Positions 1 through 5,245 of a DNA stretch of 5,245 nt are shown in pieces. Location of the stretch: positions 1-5,245 of the forward strand of contig DASVGQ010000144.1 of the NCBI GenBank assembly GCA_036379455.1, in the 5' to 3' direction. Position 1 is the first letter of the stretch. Every line of letters starts with the position of its first letter. The stretch is from SCRT01 sp036379455. Lineage in GTDB: Bacteria; Pseudomonadota; Gammaproteobacteria; Nevskiales; Nevskiaceae. Under the pieces are notes generated by a model, which was given only the letters and a program-made list of their open reading frames with translations, was not told the origin of the DNA and did not search any database. The position numbers and the translations under genes are program-made.

Positions 1-2
1 CC

Positions 3-536
3 TCCTTCGGCATCTACTTTCCGAAGTTCATCGGCACCATCTACGAGCTGCAGTCCGCGCCGCTGTCCTACCTCGAGATCGTCACCGGCTACGTCGGCGC
101 GGCCGCCACCAAGGCGATCGTCGTCGGGCTGATCATCATCGTCACGGCGCGCGCCTTCGTGCCCTACTCGATCGAGCATCCCGCGGTGATGGTGCTGTTT
201 CTGGTGCTGACGACGGTCGGCTTCAGCCTGTTCGGCTTCATCATCGGCATCTGGGCGGACAACTTCGAGAAGCTGCAGGTCGTGCCGCTGATGATCATCA
301 CGCCACTGACCTTCCTCGGCGGCAGCTTCTATTCCATCGACATGCTGCCGCCCTTCTGGCAGAAGGTGACGCTGTTCAACCCCGTCGTCTACCTCGTATC
401 GGGCTTCCGCTGGAGCTTCTTCGGCATTGCCGACGTCAACGTCGGCATCAGCATCGCGGCGACCTTCGCCTTCCTCGCGCTGTGCCTCGTCGCCGTGTGG
501 TGGATCTTCCGGACCGGCTGGCACCTGAAGGCCTGA
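3..536 (+). CDS. ABC-2 type transporter permease, C-terminal part (5' truncated; YadH-like)
   Basis: This is the last 177 residues of an inner-membrane permease of the ABC-2 family, the membrane half of an ATP-driven exporter. The frame is open from the window's first bases, so the true start lies upstream. The GTG at 159 is internal: conserved sequence (IYELQSAPLS, then TGYVGAAATK) precedes it. About four hydrophobic stretches are visible, near residues 30-49, 60-84, 93-112 and 149-169 of the fragment. Family motifs include TPLTFLGGSFYS (100-111), LPPFWQ (115-120) and NPVVYLVSGFRW (126-137). From memory these align closely with the C-terminal half of E. coli YadH, and the fragment ends where that family ends. 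The ATPase partner, usually encoded just upstream, is not in the window. The substrate cannot be told from sequence. The family call is secure; equivalence to YadH itself is not. Confidence 0.93.
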   Translation, partial: SFGIYFPKFIGTIYELQSAPLSYLEIVTGYVGAAATKAIVVGLIIIVTARAFVPYSIEHPAVMVLFLVLTTVGFSLFGFIIGIWADNFEKLQVVPLMIITPLTFLGGSFYSIDMLPPFWQKVTLFNPVVYLVSGFRWSFFGIADVNVGISIAATFAFLALCLVAVWWIFRTGWHLKA

Positions 537-560
537 AGGGTCTTTCCGGCAGGCCGGCGC

Positions 561-848
561 TCAGTCGTCGTACAGCGGATATACGACGCCCGGTTCAGGC
601 GCCGCCGGATAACCGGGATGCCGGCTCCGCAGCGCCTCCCAGTCCCAGCCGTCGTCGACGACGCTGCCGTCACAGTCTGCGTAGGGACACCGCCGCAGCT
701 CCCCGCAGGGGCTGAGCCGGTACTCGCCGTAGCGATAGCCGCGCTGGCAGCTGCGGCACCACAGCCAGGCCGGCTGCGGATCGCGGCGGATGAAGCGCCC
801 CGGCCCGGTTCCGTCGGGATCGAACAGCGCGCCGCGCTTGAGGTCCAT
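561..848 (-). CDS. small zinc-ribbon-like protein, function unknown
   Basis: A 95-residue protein that I do not recognise by name. It has two cysteine pairs, C31-x2-C34 (WCRSC) and C54-x4-C59 (CPYADC), about 20 residues apart, plus a lone C48. That is the arrangement of a small zinc ribbon, so zinc binding is inferred. The second half is acidic and aromatic (DDGWDWEAL) and the tail is proline- and tyrosine-rich. There is no signal peptide or membrane segment, so it is probably cytoplasmic. The ATG at 848 is used; no convincing Shine-Dalgarno precedes it, which leaves the start slightly open. It is convergent with the permease (24 bp between stop codons) and divergent from the PLP enzyme, so it is probably transcribed alone. 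Cysteine spacing and the non-repetitive composition support a real gene, because overlapping frames here are arginine/alanine-rich in the way GC-rich shadows are. Confidence 0.8.
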   Translation of the reverse strand: MDLKRGALFDPDGTGPGRFIRRDPQPAWLWCRSCQRGYRYGEYRLSPCGELRRCPYADCDGSVVDDGWDWEALRSRHPGYPAAPEPGVVYPLYDD

Positions 849-966
849 GGCGCCACGCTACACCCGTCGCGCGCGGCGGAGAGCGGGAAAGCGCCTCTCG
901 ATACCGAGACTCCCCGCAACGGCGCCGGTACTTCCGGGTCGTTCGTGGCCGCGGAGACCATCCCGC

Positions 967-1036
967 GTTGCGACCCGCGGAATGCCGGCGCAGAGTCGGA
1001 TGACACCACCCCGCGCAGCATTCCGCCGCCGGCAAC
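967..1036 (+). promoter_or_regulatory. inverted repeat in the leader of the PLP dehydratase gene
   Basis: A perfect 9-bp inverted repeat (GCGGAATGC at 977-985 with GCATTCCGC at 1018-1026) is nested inside a 5-bp one (GTTGC at 967-971 with GCAAC at 1032-1036). The two are separated by a symmetrical 5x5 internal loop. The outer arm ends on the base directly before the TTG start codon at 1037. As RNA it would form a hairpin covering the ribosome-binding region; as DNA it could be a regulator's operator. The pairing is seen directly, but any regulatory role is inference. GC-rich DNA produces such repeats by chance. Confidence 0.35.
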
Positions 1037-2005
1037 TTGAACACGCTCTGTCTGCCCACCTTCGATGACGTGACCGCCGCCGCAGCGCGGCTTGCCGGGC
1101 ACGCAAACCGCACGCCGGTGCTCACTTCGCGGACCGTGGACGAGATGACGGGTGCCCACTTCTTCTTCAAGGCGGAGAACTTCCAGCGCATGGGCGCCTT
1201 CAAGTTCCGCGGCGCGTACAACGCGCTGGCGAAGCTGGAATCCGCGCAGCGCGGTGCCGGCGTGGTTACCTTCTCCTCCGGCAACCACGCGCAGGCCGTC
1301 GCTCTCGCGGCGCGGACGCTCGGCATCAGCGCCACCATCGTCATGCCCAACGACGCGCCCGCGGGCAAGCTTGCGGCGACGCGCGGCTACGGCGGCCAAG
1401 TCGTTTCCTACGACCGCTATCGCGAGGACCGCGAGGCCATCGCTCGGCGCCTTGCGGCCGAACGCGGCCTCACGATGATTCCTCCCTACGACCATCCCGA
1501 CGTCATCGCCGGGCAAGGAACGGCGGCGAAGGAGCTCGTCGAGCAGGCCGGTCCGCTCGAGGCGCTGTTCGTACCGGTTGGCGGCGGCGGCCTGCTCGCC
1601 GGATCGATCCTTGCAGCGCGGGCGCTCTCGCCGGGGTGCGAGATCTACGGCGTGGAGCCCGAGGCCGGCAACGACGGCCAGCGCTCGTTCCGCTACGGCG
1701 CCATTGTCCACATCGACCCGCCGCACACCATCGCCGACGGTGCGCAGACGCAGCATCTGGGCGAATACACCTTGCCGATCATCCGCGGCGGCGCCACCGA
1801 CATGCTGACCGCCACCGACGCGGAGCTTGTCTCCGCGATGCGCTTCTTCGCCGAGCGCATGAAGATCCTCGTCGAGCCGACCGGCTGCCTCGGCTTCGCG
1901 GCGGCGCGCGCCATGGGCGCGGCGCTGCGCGGCAAGCGCGTCGGTGTGATCATCAGCGGCGGCAACGTCGACCTGGCCCGCTTCGCGGAGCTGCTCTCAA
2001 GCTGA
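1037..2005 (+). CDS. PLP-dependent threonine/serine dehydratase family enzyme, probable threo-3-hydroxy-L-aspartate ammonia-lyase (Sry1-like)
   Basis: A 322-residue fold-type II PLP enzyme that removes ammonia from a hydroxy amino acid in the cytoplasm. K56 in GAFKFRG is the Schiff-base lysine. S80-SGNHAQ (80-86) is the substrate and cofactor loop; S81 matches the serine racemase catalytic serine. GGGG at 182-185 is the phosphate-binding loop and S307-GGN contacts the pyridine nitrogen. E207 and D213 match the divalent-metal site of serine racemase. Full length equals that of TdcB or serine racemase, with no regulatory ACT domain, so it is not biosynthetic IlvA. Blocks such as ENFQRMGAFKFRGA, YGVEPEAGNDGQ and TIADGAQTQHLG are, from memory, nearly those of yeast Sry1 (threo-3-hydroxyaspartate dehydratase). 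The exact substrate (hydroxyaspartate, serine or threonine) is inferred. The start is TTG: an in-frame stop lies at 1001-1003 and no ATG or GTG falls between. A later GTG at 1070 would cut into the conserved N-terminus. No clear Shine-Dalgarno is seen. Confidence 0.93.
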   Translation: MNTLCLPTFDDVTAAAARLAGHANRTPVLTSRTVDEMTGAHFFFKAENFQRMGAFKFRGAYNALAKLESAQRGAGVVTFSSGNHAQAVALAARTLGISATIVMPNDAPAGKLAATRGYGGQVVSYDRYREDREAIARRLAAERGLTMIPPYDHPDVIAGQGTAAKELVEQAGPLEALFVPVGGGGLLAGSILAARALSPGCEIYGVEPEAGNDGQRSFRYGAIVHIDPPHTIADGAQTQHLGEYTLPIIRGGATDMLTATDAELVSAMRFFAERMKILVEPTGCLGFAAARAMGAALRGKRVGVIISGGNVDLARFAELLSS

Positions 2006-2024
2006 ATCGCATCGCCAGAATCGT

Positions 2025-2060
2025 CGCCGCGCGTGCCGCATTCCCCGTGCGGCATCGGCG
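2025..2060. repeat. hairpin-forming inverted repeat between convergent genes, possible terminator
   Basis: TGCCGCA (2034-2040) pairs perfectly with TGCGGCA (2048-2054) around a 7-nt loop. It is extended by CGCCG (2025-2029) with CGGCG (2056-2060) across a bulge. It begins 19 bp after the dehydratase stop codon, in the gap shared with the convergent SDR gene, where a bidirectional terminator would be expected. No run of T follows on either strand, so it is not a canonical intrinsic terminator. Chance occurrence in GC-rich DNA is possible. Confidence 0.35.
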
Positions 2061-2082
2061 AGCGCGGACGCGGCCAGCAGAT

Positions 2083-2097
2083 GCCCGCCCGGCGGGC
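2083..2097. repeat. short near-palindrome (7-bp arms, 1-nt centre)
   Basis: GCCCGCC (2083-2089) and GGCGGGC (2091-2097) are exact reverse complements around a single base. A folded RNA would need to open the central pairs, leaving about a 5-bp stem. It lies in the same convergent gap as the larger repeat at 2025-2060, about 40 bp from the end of the SDR gene, and also has no T-tract. It may help end transcription or be a by-product of high GC. Confidence 0.25.
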
Positions 2098-2137
2098 GCG
2101 CCGCCGGAGAGGCCAAGAGGAGCTTCGCCGCGTATGT

Positions 2138-2875
2138 TCAGGTGCTCACCCGCCGGCCGTTGCGCCAGGTGGGCGTCCAGCCCAGCAGCTTCGCCGCCTT
2201 GTCGATCGCGACCGTGCCGTCGTTCTCCGCGATGTTGTAGACGCCGGCAGCACCGCAGCGCAGCGCCTTGTACGCGGCCAAGGCGGCATCCTCGACGTGC
2301 ACGGGGCCTCCTGCCGGCGCTGCGTCGAAACCGGTGCCGGGACCGTACAGCTTGCCGTAGCGCAACACGATGCCCTTCAGCGGCGCCTCCAGTACCTGCG
2401 CCTCCAGGCTCGCCACCGCGCGCGCCGTCTCGCCGTAGGCCGCGTCATCGACCGCCAGCGGCGCCTCCTCATGGTACGGCCGCGGCCCGGGCGCATAGAC
2501 GAACGCCAGGCTCTGCGCAATCAACCGAGGCGCGCGCGCAGCCACCGTCGCCGCCACCAGGTTGCGCGTGCCCTCGATGCGGATCCGCGCGTTGCGCTCC
2601 AGGGCCGCGGCCATCTGCTTCGGATCGAGGCCGTCCGGCAGCGCCGTGAGCTGATGGACCACCGCGGAAGGGCGCGCATCGCACACGGCGAGCCTGAGCT
2701 TCGCAGCGTCGTAGACGTCCACCACCACCGGCTCCACGCCGAGCTCGCGCAGCACCTGCACCTTTTCCGCCGAGCGCGTGGTACCGAACACCTGCCACCC
2801 GTCGGCTACCATCAACCGGCACAGCGCGCGCCCGATCACGCCGCTGGCTCCCGCCACGAATGCCCGTTCACGCAC
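2138..2875 (-). CDS. NAD(P)-binding SDR protein, epimerase/dehydratase-like, lacking the catalytic lysine
   Basis: A 245-residue cytoplasmic Rossmann-fold protein of the extended or atypical SDR type. The N-terminal AGASGVIG (8-15) is the G-x2-G-x2-G dinucleotide loop. GTTRS (31-35) follows strand 2, and its arginine suggests NADP(H) preference. VVDVYD (51-56) is the usual acidic turn, and LRYGKLYGPGT (171-181) and GVYNIAE (211-217) are typical of epimerase-like SDRs. At the active site Y147 is present, but the residue four later, normally lysine, is A151 (YGETA), so classical SDR catalysis is doubtful. It is shorter than extended SDRs because the substrate-side segment between GPGT and PVHVEDAA is only about ten residues. 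I recall a subfamily with this same shape, so it is probably intact. The GTG start is fixed by a strong Shine-Dalgarno. Neighbours are convergent on one side and divergent on the other, so it is probably monocistronic. The substrate is unknown. Confidence 0.9.
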   Translation of the reverse strand: MRERAFVAGASGVIGRALCRLMVADGWQVFGTTRSAEKVQVLRELGVEPVVVDVYDAAKLRLAVCDARPSAVVHQLTALPDGLDPKQMAAALERNARIRIEGTRNLVAATVAARAPRLIAQSLAFVYAPGPRPYHEEAPLAVDDAAYGETARAVASLEAQVLEAPLKGIVLRYGKLYGPGTGFDAAPAGGPVHVEDAALAAYKALRCGAAGVYNIAENDGTVAIDKAAKLLGWTPTWRNGRRVST

Positions 2876-2882
2876 GGGTAGC

Positions 2883-2888
2883 CCTCCT
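2883..2888 (-). promoter_or_regulatory. Shine-Dalgarno of the SDR gene
   Basis: The minus strand reads AGGAGG here, a full match to the anti-Shine-Dalgarno, with a 7-nt spacer to the GTG start codon at 2875-2873. This decides the start of the SDR gene and places the Rossmann loop at the usual distance from the N-terminus. Confidence 0.85.
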
Positions 2889-2974
2889 CAAAAAGCGATC
2901 GAGCCAGCCTAACGCCAAGCGTCCCGACGTGGAATGCACAGGCTCCGGCGTAATCGCTGAATTCCGCGCACAAT

Positions 2975-3011
2975 CCTGCGCGCAGGCGAACCCGCCTCCC
3001 GCCGATATCGG
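2975..3011. promoter_or_regulatory. two perfect palindromes in the divergent intergenic region
   Basis: CCTGCGCGCAGG (2975-2986, 12 bp) and CCGATATCGG (3002-3011, 10 bp) are each perfectly self-complementary, with centres 26 bp apart. They sit in the 236-bp gap between the SDR gene and the helicase gene, which are transcribed away from each other, so both promoters should be here. They could be dimeric-regulator sites, but the two sequences differ, and the expected number of chance palindromes in DNA of this composition is not negligible. I see no convincing -35/-10 pair in the gap. Confidence 0.25.
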
Positions 3012-3100
3012 AACTGCATCGCGCGGCGGGCACGGATCTTGCACGCCGGTGTGGCGTTCCATCGACACGGGCGACAAGGCGCCTGCCTGAGGCTTCGTGG

Positions 3101-3106
3101 GGAAGG
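3101..3106 (+). promoter_or_regulatory. probable Shine-Dalgarno of the helicase gene
   Basis: The purine-rich GGAAGG lies 5 nt before the GTG at 3112. It favours that codon over the in-frame GTG at 3097, which would overlap the site. An in-frame TGA at 3088-3090 excludes any start further upstream. Confidence 0.6.
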
Positions 3107-3111
3107 CAACC

Positions 3112-5245
3112 GTGGCAAACCCGTTCTTCGAGCACCCGATCCTCAACTCGCCGTACGCGTATCCATCGCGACACTGGGAATTGGACGGATCTGGCCAGCC
3201 CACGCAGCAGATCCTCGAGACCCGCCGTCCGGCCGACTTCGTCACCCCGATCCCGAAGCCGAAGAAGCAGCACGGGCGCGCCAAGCAGGTGGAGCTGAGC
3301 CTCGGCAACGACGCCGGGCTGTCGACCGACCAGCAGCAGTACGCACAGGCCGCGATCATCCGTCAGGTACGGACGCAGGTAGACCGCTGGCGCGAGCTGC
3401 CGGAGTCCCAGTGGCGCGTCACGCCGGACACGGCGCGGCTGCTGCGCTGGTGGCGCACGCACGAGTTCAACGGCATCCGACCCTTCTTCTGCCAGGTGGA
3501 AGCGGCGGAGACCGCGATCTGGCTGACGGAAGTTGCGCCACAGGTCGGCAAGGCCGGCGAAGCGATCCTTGACCACATGGCGCGTGCCAACCACGACGCC
3601 AACCCGGACCTCATGCGCCTGGCGCTGAAGATGGCCACCGGCGCCGGCAAGACGACGGTGATGGCCATGCTGATCGCGTGGCAGACGGTCAACGCGCTGC
3701 GGCACCCCTCCAGCCGCCGCTTCAGCCGCGGCTTCCTCGTAGTCACGCCCGGCATCACCATCCGCGACCGCCTGCGCGTACTTCAGCCCAACGATCCGAA
3801 CAGCTACTACAAGGATCGCGAGCTGGTGCCGCCGGAGATGCTCGGCGACGTCGGCCGGGCAGCGATCGTCATCACCAACTACCACGCCTTCATGCTGCGT
3901 GAGCGCATGCAGGTCTCCGCCGGCGGCCGCCGCTTGCTCACCGGGCGCCACCCGGCGGAGAAACTGCAGACGCTGGAAACCGAAGGCCAGATGATCCAGC
4001 GGGTCATGCCACAACTCATGGGCATGAAAAACGTCCTCGTCATCAACGACGAGGCGCACCACTGCTACCGCGAGAAACTGCCCGAAGAAAGCGAGGAGGA
4101 ACAGCTCAAGGGCGACGACCGCAAGGAGGCCAAGGGCAACGCGGAAGCGGCGCGGGTGTGGATCTCGGGCCTCGAGGCAGTGCAGCGCAAGCTCGGCATC
4201 CACCGCGTCATCGATCTCTCGGCCACGCCCTTCTTACTGCGCGGCTCGGGATACGCGGAAGGCACGCTGTTCCCGTGGGTGATGAGCGACTTCTCGCTGA
4301 TGGACGCCATCGAGTGCGGCATCGTCAAGCTGCCGCGCGTGCCGGTCGCCGACAATATCCCCAGCGCCGAGGTTCCGATCTATCGCGATCTCTGGCACCA
4401 CATCAAGATGCCCAAGGCGGGACGCGGCAAGGCCGGCGCGCTCAACCCCCTCGACCTGCCGACGCCGCTGCAGACGGCGCTGCAGGCGCTCTACGGGCAC
4501 TACGAGAAGGTCCACGACGCATGGCAGAAGGCCGGCATCGCGGTGCCGCCGTGCTTCGTCATCGTGTGCCAGAACACTTCAGTTTCAAAGCTCGTCTACG
4601 ACTTCGTGTCAGGCTTTGTGCGCGACCACGCCGATGGCAGCAGCGAAGTCGTCAATGGCCGACTCGAGCTGTTCCGCAACTTCGACGACTACGGCAATCC
4701 ACTCGCCCGCCCGAACACGCTGCTGATCGACAGCGAACAGCTCGAGTCCGGCAATCCCCTGGACAAGGCGTTCCTCGCCGCCGTGGCGCCCGAACTCGAG
4801 CGCTACAAGCGCGAAGTCGTAGAACGTGCCAACGACCCGCACGCGGCGGACAAGCTGACGGACGCCGACATCCTGCGCGAAGTCATGAACACCGTCGGCA
4901 AGTCCGGCCGGCTCGGCGAAGGCGTGCGCTGCGTCGTGTCCGTCTCGATGCTGACCGAGGGCTGGGATGCGAACACGGTCACGCACATCCTCGGCATCCG
5001 CGCGTTCGGCACCCAGCTCCTGTGCGAGCAGGTCGTCGGCCGTGCGCTGCGGCGGCAATCCTACGACCTCAACGACGCAGGCCTGTTCAACGTCGAATAC
5101 GCGGACGTGCTCGGCGTGCCCTTTGACTTCACGGCGCAAGCCGTGAACGTGAAACCCCAGCCGCCGCGCGACACGGTCCACGTGCACGCCGTCCATCCCG
5201 AGCGCGATGCGCTGGAGATCCGGTTCCCGCGCATCGCCGGATACC
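3112..5245 (+). CDS. DEAH-box SF2 helicase of the restriction/defence type (BPTD_3080-like), 3' truncated
   Basis: An open frame of 711 codons running off the window with no stop. It is a superfamily 2 ATPase of the type found in restriction-enzyme motor subunits. Motifs in order: ATGAGKT Walker A at 175-181 (K180); motif Ia FLVVTPG at 208-214; motif Ib ITNYHAF at 254-260; Walker B DEAH at 313-316; motif III SAT at 370-372; motif V TEGWDAN at 615-621; and motif VI QVVGRALRR at 640-648 with both arginine positions kept. So ATP-driven movement on nucleic acid is well supported. The N-terminus (VANPFFEHPILNSPY) and blocks such as FCQVEAAETAIWLTEVAP match, from memory, proteins annotated as BPTD_3080 family restriction endonuclease. 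No nuclease motif is seen in the visible part; it may lie in the missing C-terminus or in a partner. The GTG start is chosen from the Shine-Dalgarno and the family N-terminus. All motif residues are intact, so the gene is probably functional. Confidence 0.93.
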   Translation, partial: MANPFFEHPILNSPYAYPSRHWELDGSGQPTQQILETRRPADFVTPIPKPKKQHGRAKQVELSLGNDAGLSTDQQQYAQAAIIRQVRTQVDRWRELPESQWRVTPDTARLLRWWRTHEFNGIRPFFCQVEAAETAIWLTEVAPQVGKAGEAILDHMARANHDANPDLMRLALKMATGAGKTTVMAMLIAWQTVNALRHPSSRRFSRGFLVVTPGITIRDRLRVLQPNDPNSYYKDRELVPPEMLGDVGRAAIVITNYHAFMLRERMQVSAGGRRLLTGRHPAEKLQTLETEGQMIQRVMPQLMGMKNVLVINDEAHHCYREKLPEESEEEQLKGDDRKEAKGNAEAARVWISGLEAVQRKLGIHRVIDLSATPFLLRGSGYAEGTLFPWVMSDFSLMDAIECGIVKLPRVPVADNIPSAEVPIYRDLWHHIKMPKAGRGKAGALNPLDLPTPLQTALQALYGHYEKVHDAWQKAGIAVPPCFVIVCQNTSVSKLVYDFVSGFVRDHADGSSEVVNGRLELFRNFDDYGNPLARPNTLLIDSEQLESGNPLDKAFLAAVAPELERYKREVVERANDPHAADKLTDADILREVMNTVGKSGRLGEGVRCVVSVSMLTEGWDANTVTHILGIRAFGTQLLCEQVVGRALRRQSYDLNDAGLFNVEYADVLGVPFDFTAQAVNVKPQPPRDTVHVHAVHPERDALEIRFPRIAGY

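Noticed and set aside
159..161. GTG as the start of the ABC permease
   Set aside because: The same frame is open to the window start and encodes conserved permease sequence before it, so the gene is truncated by the window rather than beginning here.
530..555. Possible terminator hairpin at the end of the ABC permease (GGCCTG with CAGGCC)
   Set aside because: The stem is only 6 bp with a 14-nt loop, it starts inside the coding sequence, and no T-tract follows. Too weak to annotate although its position between convergent genes is suitable.
389..1756. Long open frame on the minus strand (455 codons)
   Set aside because: It runs antisense across three better-supported genes, has arginine/alanine-rich low-complexity composition and no family motif. 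Long antisense frames are expected in DNA this GC-rich.
1636..2649. Plus-strand frame of 337 codons overlapping the dehydratase and SDR genes
   Set aside because: Very rich in arginine, alanine and proline with no motif; it overlaps two genes with clear families.
3097..3099. GTG as an alternative start of the helicase gene
   Set aside because: It would overlap the purine-rich ribosome-binding site, has no such site of its own, and adds five residues (VGKAT) absent from the family N-terminus as I remember it.
2836..4203. Second long minus-strand open frame (455 codons)
   Set aside because: It lies antisense to the helicase, which has all its SF2 motifs in the plus frame. Its composition is that of a shadow (leucine, arginine, valine, histidine runs).
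4158..5126. Plus-strand frame of 322 codons inside the helicase gene
   Set aside because: Arginine- and alanine-rich shadow in another frame; the helicase motifs V and VI lie in the overlapped correct frame.

Overview
The window is GC-rich, densely coding bacterial chromosome. The codon choice and the families present (a YadH-type ABC-2 permease, an Sry1-type PLP dehydratase, a BPTD_3080-like helicase) suggest a high-GC beta- or gammaproteobacterium. No rRNA, tRNA or lineage marker is present, so the organism is only a suggestion.

Layout, left to right: (1) 3-536 (+), the C-terminal part of an ABC-2 transporter permease, cut by the window start. (2) 561-848 (-), a small zinc-ribbon-like protein of unknown function, convergent with the permease. 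(3) 849-1036, a divergent intergenic region holding a two-part inverted repeat that ends on the base before the next start codon. (4) 1037-2005 (+), a fold-type II PLP enzyme with a TTG start, closest from memory to the threo-3-hydroxyaspartate ammonia-lyase / serine racemase-like branch of the threonine dehydratase family. (5) 2006-2137, a convergent gap with hairpin-forming repeats but no clear terminator. (6) 2138-2875 (-), a short NAD(P)-binding epimerase/dehydratase-like SDR without the catalytic lysine, with a GTG start behind a strong Shine-Dalgarno. (7) 2876-3111, a divergent promoter region with two short perfect palindromes. (8) 3112-5245 (+), a large superfamily 2 DEAH-type helicase of the restriction-enzyme kind, open at the window's right edge with 711 codons visible.

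The first four genes look like separate housekeeping or accessory transcription units: strands alternate (+, -, +, -) and nothing suggests an operon. The helicase is the item of most interest. It carries every expected SF2 motif and resembles the restriction or anti-phage helicase named BPTD_3080, so the right edge may be the start of a restriction-modification or defence locus whose methyltransferase or nuclease partners lie outside the window. I see no tRNA, CRISPR array, insertion sequence, attachment site or replication origin.
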